Notes: generated by a model from the letters alone, not told the origin. A stretch of 64,000 bases of DNA from Chitinophaga horti (GCF_022867795.2 NZ_CP107006.1:5642001-5706000); one strand, 5' to 3'; counted from the first letter of the stretch, positions 26,694 through 36,237 are shown. Program-made: numbers and translations.

Positions 26694-27392
26694 ATGACAA
26701 AGAAAATTTTATGTTCCATTGCTGCTGTAGCATTCGCAGCAGGCGTGAATGCGCAGGTGAGAGTAGGCGTTAAAGGCGGTTTAAACCTTTCAAACATCAC
26801 TGTAAATAATGACGGCGGAGTAGACAATAACAAAATGCTTCCTTCGTGGAACGCAGGTGTGATCGCAGACTTTCCACTGTCTGAAATCTTATCGATCCAA
26901 CCAGGAGTATTCTATTCCACTAAAGGCTCTAAACTCGAAAGAGGTGATTCCGATGATGCAGACTATTTTAAATCAACCACCAATCCATCTTACATTGAGA
27001 TTCCCGTAAACTTCGTAGGTAAGATACCGTTAGGTGAAGGCAGCAGCAACAAATTCTTTATTGGTGTTGGTCCTTACGCGGCTTTCGGTGTAGCAGGTAA
27101 AAACAAATATACACTCGGTACCGGCGCGCTGAGAGTAACTGGCGAAGACAATATCGAGTGGGATGACGATACCCCGTTCAACAACGACGACCCTAACCAG
27201 GGCTTCAACAAATACAAACGTTTCGACTGGGGTGGTAACATTATGGCCGGCCTCGAATTCGGTAACGTGCTCGTATCTGCGCAATATGGCCTGGGTTTTG
27301 CTAAGATCCTGTCCGGTGAAGATGACAGCAGGAACGACAAGAACAAACACAGGGTGCTGAGCTTCTCTGTAGGCTTTATGTTGGGCCGGTAA
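26694..27392 (+). CDS. outer-membrane beta-barrel (porin family, PorT-like)
   Basis: A 232-residue protein starting at ATG 26694 with signal peptide MTKKILCSIAAVAFAAGVNAQ; the frame is open 25 codons further upstream but without a signal. VRVGVKGGLNLSNITVNN is the usual first strand of the OMP_b-brl_2 domain, alternate residues are hydrophobic throughout, and the chain ends HRVLSFSVGFMLGR, an outer-membrane C-terminal strand. About eight strands are expected. Function unknown; first of three related barrels in a row. No terminator lies between it and the next one. Confidence 0.82.
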   Translation: MTKKILCSIAAVAFAAGVNAQVRVGVKGGLNLSNITVNNDGGVDNNKMLPSWNAGVIADFPLSEILSIQPGVFYSTKGSKLERGDSDDADYFKSTTNPSYIEIPVNFVGKIPLGEGSSNKFFIGVGPYAAFGVAGKNKYTLGTGALRVTGEDNIEWDDDTPFNNDDPNQGFNKYKRFDWGGNIMAGLEFGNVLVSAQYGLGFAKILSGEDDSRNDKNKHRVLSFSVGFMLGR

Positions 27393-27464
27393 TACAGATA
27401 GCGTCGAAAGCGCACTATGTAATTAAATACGCCTAATTTAAAACCAATTATAAACAACACGACC

Positions 27465-28079
27465 ATGAAAAAAGTACTGTTATCAGCCGCGGCGCTGTTT
27501 ATCGCAGGTCTCTCCTTTGGACAGGTGAAATACGGCATCGTAGTAGGTCCGAACTTTTCAAGTATGACATCTAAACTGGGTGGCGAAAAACACACCTCAG
27601 ATCTTAAAGTGGGCGTAAGGGCCGGTTTCACCGCCGATATTCCGTTAGCCGACGATTTTTATGTTCAGCCAAGCCTCCTGTACGCTAACAAAGGCGGTAA
27701 AGAAGACGGCGAATTTTTTGGTCTCGACTATTCTTACAAAACAAACCTGCACTACCTGAACGTACCCGTTAACTTCCTCTTTAAACCAGAAGTGGGTACA
27801 GGTAATATGATCCTCGGCGTGGGTCCTTACTTCGCGTGGGCGCTGTCCGGTAAATCTGGCGACAACGATATCGAATTTGGATCAGACGAAATGGATCACG
27901 ACCTGAAAAGGTTCGACTCCGGCGGTAACCTGCAGGTAGGTTACGAATTGAAAAATGGCCTGAACTTCGTACTGCACGCGGAAATGGGTTTCATCAACCT
28001 GGCTCCGGGCGGTGATAGCGACAACGCTGCCCGCACTAACTCCTTCGGTGTTTCCGTAGGTTACAAATTCGGCCGCTAA
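27465..28079 (+). CDS. outer-membrane beta-barrel (porin family)
   Basis: A 204-residue barrel protein, paralogous in plan to the preceding one: signal peptide MKKVLLSAAALFIAGLSFGQ, first strand VKYGIVVGPNFSSMTSKL, central YLNVPVNFLFKPEVGTGNMILGVGPYFAW, and a terminal aromatic-like strand NSFGVSVGYKFGR. It follows the first barrel by 72 bp and is closed by a long hairpin terminator, so these two may form one transcript. Function unknown. Confidence 0.82.
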   Translation: MKKVLLSAAALFIAGLSFGQVKYGIVVGPNFSSMTSKLGGEKHTSDLKVGVRAGFTADIPLADDFYVQPSLLYANKGGKEDGEFFGLDYSYKTNLHYLNVPVNFLFKPEVGTGNMILGVGPYFAWALSGKSGDNDIEFGSDEMDHDLKRFDSGGNLQVGYELKNGLNFVLHAEMGFINLAPGGDSDNAARTNSFGVSVGYKFGR

Positions 28080-28106
28080 TTCATTGATACATAACGGCAT
28101 CGGATA

Positions 28107-28176
28107 TATATCCAGCCGCGACATAAGCATTAAAAAAATAAATATTAATGCTGATGTCGTTGGCTGGATATTTTTT
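28107..28176 (+). terminator. long hairpin terminator after the second barrel gene
   Basis: ATATCCAGCC...GACAT.AGCATTAA (about 28107-28132) pairs with TTAATGCT.ATGTC...GGCTGGATAT (about 28145-28171) over more than 20 bp with small bulges, followed by TTTTTTAT. Confidence 0.75.
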
Positions 28177-28393
28177 ATGGAAAAAATCACCAACCTTTAT
28201 ATACCTAATTTGTTCGCTATCCTACCCCTAATGAGAAAACAGAGGCAGAGCTGAAATTAAAACCGGTCACCAAACTGATACCTACTAAACACCGACATCA
28301 TGATCGAGCGCGGATAACAGCCGTTGCCCGGTGATTGCAGCAAACACCCCCAGGCGAAGAACATTTATCGAAGCACTTATAACAAGAGCACTT

Positions 28394-29125
28394 ATGAAAC
28401 AATTTTACGGCATCTCCCTTGCCTTTACGTTTCTTTTCAGCACTTGCGTAGTAGCCGTGAGCAAGGCCCAGGTTAGCGTTGGCGTTCAGGCGGGGTACTC
28501 TATTGCGGATCTGTCGTTCAACAATCAGAACCGTAGCGACTATAGCAATGTTGCTTCCTTCACAAAACCTGTGAATGGTGTACACGTCGATCTCCTTTTC
28601 AATTTTCCGCTGGCTCCCAACAACCTGTACCTCCAGTCCAGCCTGCGTTTTGTTACCAAAGGCACCACCTTCACACCCATGGCCCAGGCACAGCCCGACC
28701 TTACCGATACTTATATTACTTCTGGCACCCGTATGCGCTTAAGTTATCTTGAAGTGCCTGTGAACCTGGTGTATAAACAGCCAATCGGGATCGGCAGAGT
28801 GTTGGTAGGTGCTGGTCTTTACGGCGCTTATGGCCTCAATGGCCGGTACGAGTATAAAGTGAGCCGCAACGGAGCTACCGTTACCAAAGACTCCCGCGAC
28901 GTTCAATTCTCCCGCTCGGCCAACGATAATCCATCTGTAATCCGTATTCTGCCCTGGGATGCGGGTTTTAATGGCTTGCTGGGATTAGAGTTCAACAACC
29001 ACTTCATCGTTAGCGCTAATTACGCCAAGGGGGTGATAGACGTTGACCGTACCAAGGCCACCAATACTAAAAACTACTATGTGGGCCTGACACTAGGTTA
29101 CCTGTTTAGCCGTGAAGATTACTAA
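28394..29125 (+). CDS. outer-membrane beta-barrel (porin family)
   Basis: A 243-residue protein starting at ATG 28394, with signal peptide ending SKAQ and the same barrel plan: VSVGVQAGYSIADLSF as first strand, LSYLEVPVNLVYKQPIG in the middle, and NYYVGLTLGYLF near the C-terminus. An upstream in-frame start at 28331 would put 21 charged residues before the signal and is unlikely. It is separated from the other barrels by a terminator, so it has its own promoter. Function unknown. Confidence 0.8.
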   Translation: MKQFYGISLAFTFLFSTCVVAVSKAQVSVGVQAGYSIADLSFNNQNRSDYSNVASFTKPVNGVHVDLLFNFPLAPNNLYLQSSLRFVTKGTTFTPMAQAQPDLTDTYITSGTRMRLSYLEVPVNLVYKQPIGIGRVLVGAGLYGAYGLNGRYEYKVSRNGATVTKDSRDVQFSRSANDNPSVIRILPWDAGFNGLLGLEFNNHFIVSANYAKGVIDVDRTKATNTKNYYVGLTLGYLFSREDY

Positions 29126-29252
29126 GCTTTAATTTTTTGTCAGATTTTTTTTCCGGCTTGTAGGGGTATGTGCCGGGAGGGGCGTCTTTTAACTGAATCA
29201 TCACAATAAGTTTCACAACTTTTAAGGTGTGACAGTTATAGGGAAAAATTAA

Positions 29253-29287
29253 AGCCATCGCGTATCTACGGATGGCTCTTTTCTTTT
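29253..29287 (+). terminator. intrinsic terminator of the third barrel gene
   Basis: AGCCATC (29253-29259) pairs with GATGGCT (29271-29277), followed by CTTTTCTTTTT. It lies between the barrel gene and convergent metF. Confidence 0.65.
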
Positions 29288-29300
29288 TATGCTGATAAGT

Positions 29301-30254
29301 TTATACGATCGCTTCCACCACCTGCTGAATTACCTTGGGTTTGCCCAGCGTGTAATAGTGCAGTACGGGAATACCCGCCTTCTTTAATTCCTTCGACTGC
29401 TGGATGAGCCACTCTGTACCCACCGCTTCCACTTCTTTATCCGTTTTGCATTTCAGTATCTCGTTAGAGAACTCCGTAGGAATGTCCACATGGAAAATGC
29501 GCGGCAGCACCGACAATTGTTTTTTAGACGTCAGCGGCTTCAGGCCTGGGATAATCGGCACTTTGATGCCTGCCTCGCGGCATTTCTTTACAAAGTCGAA
29601 GAACTTCTGGTTATCGAAAAACATTTGCGTAACGATATAATCGGCGCCTGCTTCCACTTTGCGGATGAGATGCTCGAGGTCGTTTTGCATATTGGGTGCT
29701 TCGAAGTGTTTTTCCGGGTAACCGGCCACACCGATGCAGAATTTAGTTTTCACACCTTCTACCAGGTCTTCTTCCAGGTAGATGCCGTTGTTCATACCGG
29801 TCACCTGTTGTAACAGGTCGATGGCGTAGCGGTGGCCGTTAGGGTGCGGCTCGAAGAAAGTTTCATTCTTGGGCGCATCGCCACGAAGTACCAGCACGTT
29901 ATCGATACCCAGGAAAGCCAGGTCGATCAAGGCATTTTCGGTTTCCTCCTTGCTAAAGCCGCCGCAAATCAGGTGCGGCACCGCATCGACATTATAATGG
30001 TTCATGATGGCGGCACAAATACCCACGGTTCCCGGGCGTTTACGGATCTCCACTTTTTCGAAAGAGCCATCTGCCCTTTTCTTGAACATATGCTCGCTGC
30101 GATGATAAGTAACATTAATGAAAGCTGGCTTAAAGGCCATCAGCGGGTCCAGGTGATCATAAATAGACTCGATGCTCTTTCCTTTTAATGGGGGAAGAAT
30201 TTCGAAGGAGATCAACGTATCCTTTGCCTGCGCTATATGTTCGGTAACTTTCAT
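29301..30254 (-). CDS. metF: methylenetetrahydrofolate reductase
   Basis: MetF reduces 5,10-methylene-THF to 5-methyl-THF, the methyl donor for methionine synthase. The 317-residue TIM-barrel flavoprotein shows FEILPPLKGKS (catalytic Glu), FINVTYHRSEH, the VLRGDAP block, and GADYIVTQMFFDNQKFF, all typical. It lies 31 kb from split metH, which uses its product. A minus-strand TATTTTTG element is 30 bp upstream. No SAM-II-like fold was seen in its leader. Confidence 0.93.
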   Translation of the reverse strand: MKVTEHIAQAKDTLISFEILPPLKGKSIESIYDHLDPLMAFKPAFINVTYHRSEHMFKKRADGSFEKVEIRKRPGTVGICAAIMNHYNVDAVPHLICGGFSKEETENALIDLAFLGIDNVLVLRGDAPKNETFFEPHPNGHRYAIDLLQQVTGMNNGIYLEEDLVEGVKTKFCIGVAGYPEKHFEAPNMQNDLEHLIRKVEAGADYIVTQMFFDNQKFFDFVKKCREAGIKVPIIPGLKPLTSKKQLSVLPRIFHVDIPTEFSNEILKCKTDKEVEAVGTEWLIQQSKELKKAGIPVLHYYTLGKPKVIQQVVEAIV

Positions 30255-30284
30255 ATGTTGAGTAGCCGCTTTTTAGCAGCAGGG

Positions 30285-30292
30285 CAAAAATA
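30285..30292 (-). promoter_or_regulatory. -7 promoter element of metF
   Basis: Minus-strand TATTTTTG (TAnnTTTG) 30 bp upstream of the metF ATG; -33 element weak. Confidence 0.4.
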
Positions 30293-30342
30293 ATATATCG
30301 GTACATAATTAGCTAATAAAGGCTTTTCGAGTACTATTTTCT

Positions 30343-30350
30343 TATTTTTG
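30343..30350 (+). promoter_or_regulatory. -7 promoter element of lptB
   Basis: TATTTTTG 16 bp upstream of the lptB ATG at 30367. A TTTTCG at about 30324 is a poor -33 element. Confidence 0.4.
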
Positions 30351-30366
30351 CGAAGTTTGCATATAT

Positions 30367-31128
30367 ATGTCACTGAGAATACATACCCAACAACTGGTTA
30401 AACGCTACGGGGCCCGCACGGTGGTAAACCATGTATCCGTAGAAGTGAGTCAGGGCGAAATCGTAGGACTACTCGGCCCGAACGGTGCCGGTAAAACTAC
30501 CTCATTCTATATGGTGGTAGGCCTTATCAAGCCGGATGAGGGAGAAGTGTTCCTCGAGGATGTGAATATTACCAAACTGCCCATGTACAAACGCGCCCAG
30601 ATGGGAATCGGTTACCTGCCGCAGGAAGCTTCCATCTTCCGTAAACTGAGCGTGGAAGACAATATTTCTGCTGTGCTGGAAATGACCGAACTATCCAGGT
30701 CGCAGCAAAAGGCTAAACTGGAAGAGCTGCTGTCGGAGTTCCGCCTCACCCACGTGCGTAAAAGCCCCGGTGATGTATTGAGTGGTGGCGAGCGTCGCCG
30801 TACGGAAATAGCCCGTGCGCTGGCAGTAGATCCCAAGTTTATTCTGCTGGATGAGCCCTTCGCAGGTATTGACCCAATCGCCGTAGAAGACATCCAGTCC
30901 ATCGTAGCAAGGCTTAAGTACAAAAATATCGGTATCCTGATTACGGACCACAACGTACAGGAAACCCTTTCCATCACAGACAGAGCATACCTATTGTTTG
31001 AAGGTAAAATCCTGAAGGCAGGCTCCGCGGAAGAGTTAGCGGAGGATGAACAGGTTAGAAAAGTGTATCTTGGCCAGAATTTCGTGCTGAGAAGAAAGAA
31101 TTACCTGGACGAGGCAGCCAGACAATAA
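30367..31128 (+). CDS. lptB: LPS export ABC transporter ATP-binding protein LptB
   Basis: LptB powers extraction of lipopolysaccharide from the inner membrane with LptF and LptG. The 253-residue ATPase has Walker A GPNGAGKTT (37-45), the Q-loop in YLPQEASIFRKLSV (typical of LptB rather than amino-acid ABC ATPases), signature LSGGERRRTEIARALA, Walker B FILLDEPFAGIDPIA and the H-loop LITDHNVQETL. It starts a plus-strand cluster with the GH3 gene 27 bp downstream and fabG beyond; membrane partners are not in the window. Confidence 0.93.
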   Translation: MSLRIHTQQLVKRYGARTVVNHVSVEVSQGEIVGLLGPNGAGKTTSFYMVVGLIKPDEGEVFLEDVNITKLPMYKRAQMGIGYLPQEASIFRKLSVEDNISAVLEMTELSRSQQKAKLEELLSEFRLTHVRKSPGDVLSGGERRRTEIARALAVDPKFILLDEPFAGIDPIAVEDIQSIVARLKYKNIGILITDHNVQETLSITDRAYLLFEGKILKAGSAEELAEDEQVRKVYLGQNFVLRRKNYLDEAARQ

Positions 31129-31155
31129 AAAGATTTCACCCTAGGATAAACCTTT

Positions 31156-32679
31156 ATGAAGATTTTAAGTCCCGCAATATCACAATTGGCTAGGTTGCGT
31201 ATGGGCCGCATCGAGTATTTTATGCAATACCCGCTGCAGGTACAGCAGCAGGTGTTCCAAAACCTGCTCAGCGCTGCGCAATACACCGAGTTTGGTAAAC
31301 AATACGGGTTCTCCAATATTTTTAAAATAGAAGAATACAAGGCTCGTGTGCCTGTACAGAACTACGATTCCATCAAATCGTACATCCAGCGTATGATGGA
31401 AGGGGAGCAGAATGTACTGTGGAACACGCCTATCAAGTGGTTCGCCAAGTCGAGCGGCACTACGTCCGACAAAAGTAAGTTCATTCCCATTTCGGTAGAA
31501 AGCCTCGACGAGTGCCACTACCGCGCGGGGAGAGACATGTTCTCTTTGTACTATAACAACTTTCCGGAATCGGAACTGCTTACGGGTAAATCGCTGGCCA
31601 TCGGCGGCAGCCACCAGGTGAATAAATTATCGCCGGATGGTGACAGCTACTACGGCGACCTTAGCGCGGTGATGTTACAGAACATGCCGTTTTACGGCAA
31701 CCTGGTGCGTACGCCCGACCTTTCCATCGCCCTGATGGATGAGTGGGAAGAGAAGATCGAACGCATGGCGCAGGCGGTGATCCACGAAAACGTAACGTCT
31801 ATTGTGGGCGTTCCTACCTGGACCATCGTACTCATCAAACGCATCTTCGAACTAACGGGTACCGATAACCTGGCGGATGTATGGCCGAACCTTGAGTTGT
31901 ATGGCCACGGCGGTGTAAGCTTTACTCCCTACCGCGAACAGTTTAAAAAGTTGATCCGCAAGCCCGACATGCAATACCAGGAATCTTACAACGCCTCCGA
32001 AGGCTTCTTTGCGTCGCAGGACGTGATGGGCGAGGAGGGCATGCTGTTGTTCCTGAACCATGGCATCTTTTACGAGTTTATGCCGATGGAAGAGTATGGC
32101 AAAGAGTTTCCGCGTACGTTGCAGCTGAATGAAGTAGAGCTGAATAAAAACTACGCCCTCATCATCAGCACAAATGGTGGTTTATGGCGTTACCTGGTGG
32201 GCGATACCATCCAGTTTGTATCGCTGGCGCCTTATCGTATACGCGTAAGCGGTCGTACGAAGTCGTTCATTAACGCCTTTGGTGAAGAACTGATCGTCGA
32301 CAATTCCGACAAAGCCATTGCTGCTGCCTGTGAAGCTACCGGCGCCGTGGTAAACGATTATACAGCAGCACCCATCTACTTCAGCGATAGCGGAAGCGGC
32401 GGCCACGAGTGGCTGATCGAGTTTGAAAAGGAGCCGGACAGCCGGGAGAAATTTGTAACCGTGCTGGACGAAACACTGAAAAAGATCAATTCCGATTATG
32501 AGGCCAAACGCCATAAAGATATGGCCCTGCGCCTGCCGCTGGTGCACGTTGTGCCCAACAATACCTTCTGCGAATGGCTGAAGAGCAAGGGCAAGCTGGG
32601 CGGGCAACACAAAGTACCACGCCTTAACAATGAACGCCACCTGTTAGAAGAGATACTGGCGTTCATGAAAAAATCATAA
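31156..32679 (+). CDS. GH3 family acyl-adenylate-forming protein
   Basis: A 507-residue member of the GH3 (auxin-responsive promoter) family of the ANL superfamily, named for plant enzymes that join amino acids to acyl substrates through an acyl-AMP. Visible blocks are WFAKSSGTTSDKSKFIP (phosphate-binding SSGTT), YNASEGFFASQ, GLWRYLVGDTIQFV (YxxGD), RIRVSGRTKSFINAFGEEL and the C-terminal Lys region HKVPRLNNERHLLEE. The bacterial role is not established. It lies between lptB and fabG, so a lipid or envelope acyl substrate is a reasonable inference; no direct evidence. Confidence 0.88.
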   Translation: MKILSPAISQLARLRMGRIEYFMQYPLQVQQQVFQNLLSAAQYTEFGKQYGFSNIFKIEEYKARVPVQNYDSIKSYIQRMMEGEQNVLWNTPIKWFAKSSGTTSDKSKFIPISVESLDECHYRAGRDMFSLYYNNFPESELLTGKSLAIGGSHQVNKLSPDGDSYYGDLSAVMLQNMPFYGNLVRTPDLSIALMDEWEEKIERMAQAVIHENVTSIVGVPTWTIVLIKRIFELTGTDNLADVWPNLELYGHGGVSFTPYREQFKKLIRKPDMQYQESYNASEGFFASQDVMGEEGMLLFLNHGIFYEFMPMEEYGKEFPRTLQLNEVELNKNYALIISTNGGLWRYLVGDTIQFVSLAPYRIRVSGRTKSFINAFGEELIVDNSDKAIAAACEATGAVVNDYTAAPIYFSDSGSGGHEWLIEFEKEPDSREKFVTVLDETLKKINSDYEAKRHKDMALRLPLVHVVPNNTFCEWLKSKGKLGGQHKVPRLNNERHLLEEILAFMKKS

Positions 32680-32729
32680 CCATCTTCTTTTTCCTATTTT
32701 TTGACCAATTGTTAAACTGACAACAAACA

Positions 32730-33479
32730 ATGAAATTACTTGAAAACAAAGTGGCAATAGTTACCGGTGCGAGCAGGGGAATTGGTGAGGCTGTTGCACT
32801 GCTGTTCGCTGAACATGGCGCAAACGTGGCTTTTACTTATGTAAGCTCCGACGAAAAAGCCAAAGCGCTCGAAGCAAAACTGATCGCGAAAGGTGTAAAA
32901 GCCAAAGCATATAAAAGCAACGCAGGCGTATTTGCCGAATGCGAAGCGCTGGTTAACGACGTAGTAAAGGAATTTGGTACGGTTGATATTTGTGTGAACA
33001 ACGCCGGCATTTCTAAAGACAACCTGTTGCTGCGCCTTAGCGAAGACCAGTGGGATGAGGTGATGGATATTAACCTCAAGAGCGTTTACAACATGACCAA
33101 ACTGGTAATTCGCCCGATGATGAAAGCGCGTAGCGGCTCCATTATCAACATGAGCTCCATCATTGGCGTGAAAGGTAACGCGGGACAGAGCAGCTATGCC
33201 GCGTCTAAAGCCGGTGTAATCGGGTTTACCAAATCCATCGCCGCCGAAGTGGGCAGCCGCAACATTCGTGTCAATGCAGTAGCGCCCGGCTTCGTAGAAA
33301 CAGATATGACCAATTACCTGAAAGATGGCGATGCCGCAAAAGCGTACATCGATAAAATTCCTTTGGGTCGTTTCGGTAAAACCGAAGACATTGCCAACGC
33401 CTGCCTGTATCTGGCCTGCGACCTGGGTTCGTATGTTACCGGTCAAACGCTGAGCGTGTGTGGTGGTTTAAGCATGTAA
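32730..33479 (+). CDS. fabG: 3-oxoacyl-[acyl-carrier-protein] reductase
   Basis: FabG catalyses the NADPH-dependent first reduction of fatty-acid elongation. The 249-residue SDR shows TGASRGIGEA near residue 12, NNAGISKDNLLLRL, the catalytic set SSIIG...SSYAASKAG (Ser, Tyr, Lys), and AVAPGFVETDMT; it ends with CGGLSM, the usual FabG C-terminus. It follows the GH3 gene by 50 bp and is closed by a strong terminator, so lptB-GH3-fabG may be one transcript. Some FabG-like SDRs act on other ketones, but the ending and KDNLLLR block favour true FabG. Confidence 0.9.
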   Translation: MKLLENKVAIVTGASRGIGEAVALLFAEHGANVAFTYVSSDEKAKALEAKLIAKGVKAKAYKSNAGVFAECEALVNDVVKEFGTVDICVNNAGISKDNLLLRLSEDQWDEVMDINLKSVYNMTKLVIRPMMKARSGSIINMSSIIGVKGNAGQSSYAASKAGVIGFTKSIAAEVGSRNIRVNAVAPGFVETDMTNYLKDGDAAKAYIDKIPLGRFGKTEDIANACLYLACDLGSYVTGQTLSVCGGLSM

Positions 33480-33499
33480 TCATTTATATTGATAATAAG

Positions 33500-33535
33500 A
33501 AAGGGCAGCCCGGTTACACGGCTGCCCTTTTTTGA
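33500..33535 (+). terminator. intrinsic terminator of fabG
   Basis: Stem AAAGGGCAGCC (33500-33510) with GGCTGCCCTTT (33520-33530), 11 bp perfect, then TTT. Confidence 0.85.
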
Positions 33536-33667
33536 TGAATAGAAAAAGAAAAGTGGAAGAGTGCGACGCAACGGCGGCCTGACAGTAGCCACTGCGCCGG
33601 CCTCACAGTTTAAAATTTTTTCCTCCGCGCTTATTTGTGTTATTTCGCGTGGCAATTTTTACGGCAT

Positions 33668-34720
33668 ATGATTAACGTTCAGCAAATCCAGGACCTCGAA
33701 AGGTTTATTATCCATAAAGTGGGCAACTCGTCGCAGGACGAGCCGCTGCTGCTTTCGCAACAACCGTTTGAATTACAGGACGAAACGGTGGCCAACCTGC
33801 TGCTGACCTATTTTATTCAGCCATTTACCAACAATGGCGAGTACTTTCGGTTCACCCACGAGGCAGAGCTGGAACTGAACGAGATTTATAAATATTGCAG
33901 TAATATTTTTGCGGACAAGGACAGTTTTACTGACCAGTCCGTAAACATTGCCAAACACCTGTATAAACACAGCACGCACCCCAAGATCAAGGCGGGCGAG
34001 CTGTACATCGTATACTTTTCCAAATGCCTGGTGGATGGTGAAGAAGTAGAAGCGGTAGGCATTTTTAAGTCGGAGAACAAAGACAAGTACCTTAAAGTGT
34101 TCCTGAACAGCGACAATTACGAGGTGAACTATGACGACGGCATCAACATCAGCAAGCTGGATAAGGGCTGCCTCATTTACAATATGGAAAAGGAGGAAGG
34201 CTATAAAGTGAGTGTGATCGATAGCCGCAACAAAGAAAACGAAGCGGTGTACTGGAAGGACGCCTTTTTACAAGTTGTGCGCCGCGAGGACAACTACCAC
34301 CAGACCGAAACCATGGTGAACCTCTGTAAACAGTTCGTAGAGCAGCGCCTGCCGGAAGAATACGAGATGAACCGCGCCGATCAGATCGACCTGCTGAACC
34401 GTACTGCCACTTATTTTAAAGAGAAGGAACAGTTTCAACTGGAAGAATTTGCCACCGAAGTGCTTGGCAACCAGGATGCTATAGAATCATTTAAAGAATA
34501 CCGCGAACATTACCAGCAAGAGTATCGCCTGGATGTACCCGACGAATTCGATATTTCGGGCCCCGCCATGAAAAAACAACAGCGTGTATTCAAAAGCGTA
34601 TTGAAGCTGGACCGCAACTTTCACGTGTATATACACGGAAACCGCGAACTGATAGAACGCGGTTTCGATGAGGCCAGTAATATGCAATATTACAAGCTAT
34701 TTTTTGAAGAGGAAAAGTAG
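33668..34720 (+). CDS. nucleoid-associated protein (YejK/NdpA family)
   Basis: A 350-residue protein starting at ATG 33668; the frame is open to 33635 without a better start. The N-terminus (INVQQIQDLERFIIHKVGN) and the block AGELYIVYFSKCLVDGEEVEAVGIFKSEN match the 37-kDa nucleoid-associated protein family, whose E. coli member binds DNA without sequence preference. Toward the C-terminus are IDLLNRTATYFKEKEQF and VFKSVLKLDRNFHVYI. It is a monocistronic gene convergent with the rhomboid at 34723; the stops are 2 bp apart. Confidence 0.8.
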   Translation: MINVQQIQDLERFIIHKVGNSSQDEPLLLSQQPFELQDETVANLLLTYFIQPFTNNGEYFRFTHEAELELNEIYKYCSNIFADKDSFTDQSVNIAKHLYKHSTHPKIKAGELYIVYFSKCLVDGEEVEAVGIFKSENKDKYLKVFLNSDNYEVNYDDGINISKLDKGCLIYNMEKEEGYKVSVIDSRNKENEAVYWKDAFLQVVRREDNYHQTETMVNLCKQFVEQRLPEEYEMNRADQIDLLNRTATYFKEKEQFQLEEFATEVLGNQDAIESFKEYREHYQQEYRLDVPDEFDISGPAMKKQQRVFKSVLKLDRNFHVYIHGNRELIERGFDEASNMQYYKLFFEEEK

Positions 34721-34722
34721 TG

Positions 34723-36237
34723 TTAGTGCACGCCCCAGCCCATTCTTGTCAGTTTTATTTTTTCGGACTCCAGCTCTTCCCATAACTGGTCGATGCGGGC
34801 ATTGTAGTGATAGCTGCCTTCCTTTACGCGGAGGTACTGTACCTCGTAGTACTGCTTATACAGGCCATAGTACTCCTTGAGCGCGGTGTTGAGCCGCCTT
34901 GCACCCGGCGATAATGTGCTGGCACGCATTTCTTCCAGCAGGGCCAGGTTTTGGTCGAAGTAATAGATGCCAAAGTTTTTGAGCTTGTTAGCCACGTCGT
35001 CACTGCCATAAATAGAGCGGCCGTTGCCATACAACGTGTAGTCGGACACGGTAGAAGCCATGGCCTCGTTACTTTCCAGGCGAACGATATTGTCTTTGTA
35101 TTTATCGGCGCCAAACTTCATACTAAAGAAGAAAACGATGCCGAGAAAGGCCACTACACCGGCGGAAGTGGTGAACGCCCACTTCTTAAGCCATCCCTTT
35201 TTATCCTGCGCAACTGCATAATAGTAGCAGCGGGTCAACACAAATCCGAAAATCAAACCGCCGTAATGCGCGCCATGGTCGATGCCGCTGCCTGTAATGA
35301 ACGACAGCAGGTTGTCTGCCACAACAGTAATCAGGATGCTGATGAGCAGCGATTGCCGTTCCACCGGTTCTATCAGGTTTTTGATGCTGAGCATGGCGAG
35401 CAGTACGCCAATGAGTCCGTAAATAGCGCCGGATGCGCCTACGGAAGGCAGCAGATCGTTCCACCAGATGCTCGTCGTCGATGCTGCAAATCCACAAATG
35501 AGATACGCGGCCAGGAAGCGCCAGGAGCCGATAATCCTTTCAAGATAAACGCCCAATACCATGAGGATGTACATGTTGAAGAAGATATGCGTGATCGACG
35601 CGTGCATAAACACCGCGGAAAAGAGCCGCCAGGGCTGGTCGCCGAGCGTCATGAGTTTATAGTCGGCACCAAACTGTACTAATACCTGCGGGTGCACCCA
35701 TAGGAACGAGTTGCCGGTAAACACCATGGTGAGCCCCAACATAAAGTAGATGAGTACGTTGAGTGTGATGAGGATGGGTGTTACCTGGTAGCCGGGTACG
35801 GGTTTAAAAACAGAGAAGAATCCCTCGACAATGCGCTCGCGTGAGGCGGTAATGTGCATCTGTTCCTGCTTTTCGCGTGTTTGGCCCCGGCGGGCTTCAA
35901 ACTCCTGTTGCAGCTGTTCGGGCGGCTTGTTCTCCGCGATCGATGCGATAGTTTCTGTCAGGCGGCGCAGGTTTTTCCGGTTCTTAAAGAAGTCAATGAT
36001 CTGCATACCCATACTGGTGCTCGAAAACTCGGCTTCGTAGTCGGAAACGTTCACTACTACACGGTCATGAAACGAAAGAAAAGAGAAAGGCGTAATGGCA
36101 GTAATGCTGTTTGCCTCCACGTTACTGATATCCCAGCCAAGTAATTCCATCGCCATCCAGGTGAGGGCAAGATACTGGTCGGGGGTGTACTGGTCCAGGT
36201 AAACATTGGATTGCGCCCTGGGAGGAAAGCCAATCAT
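34723..36237 (-). CDS. rhomboid family protease with cytoplasmic N-domain
   Basis: A 504-residue protein. I start at ATG 36237 (MIGFPPRAQ); the frame runs 23 codons further up into a terminator, so the upstream start is unlikely. Residues 1-150 are soluble and end with a charged helix (EQLQQEFEARRGQTREKQEQ); 155-400 are a rhomboid core with HASITHIFFNM, Ser269 in VGASGAIYG and His324 in GAHYGG, so the dyad is intact; a C-terminal helical domain follows. The N-domain may deliver substrates or bind a partner; function unknown. Third rhomboid in the window. Its stop is 2 bp from that of the NdpA gene. Confidence 0.87.
   Translation of the reverse strand: MIGFPPRAQSNVYLDQYTPDQYLALTWMAMELLGWDISNVEANSITAITPFSFLSFHDRVVVNVSDYEAEFSSTSMGMQIIDFFKNRKNLRRLTETIASIAENKPPEQLQQEFEARRGQTREKQEQMHITASRERIVEGFFSVFKPVPGYQVTPILITLNVLIYFMLGLTMVFTGNSFLWVHPQVLVQFGADYKLMTLGDQPWRLFSAVFMHASITHIFFNMYILMVLGVYLERIIGSWRFLAAYLICGFAASTTSIWWNDLLPSVGASGAIYGLIGVLLAMLSIKNLIEPVERQSLLISILITVVADNLLSFITGSGIDHGAHYGGLIFGFVLTRCYYYAVAQDKKGWLKKWAFTTSAGVVAFLGIVFFFSMKFGADKYKDNIVRLESNEAMASTVSDYTLYGNGRSIYGSDDVANKLKNFGIYYFDQNLALLEEMRASTLSPGARRLNTALKEYYGLYKQYYEVQYLRVKEGSYHYNARIDQLWEELESEKIKLTRMGWGVH

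Noticed and set aside
28107..28176. Long hairpin after the second barrel gene as a mobile-element end
   Set aside because: It is directly followed by a T-run and sits at a gene end, so a terminator is sufficient.
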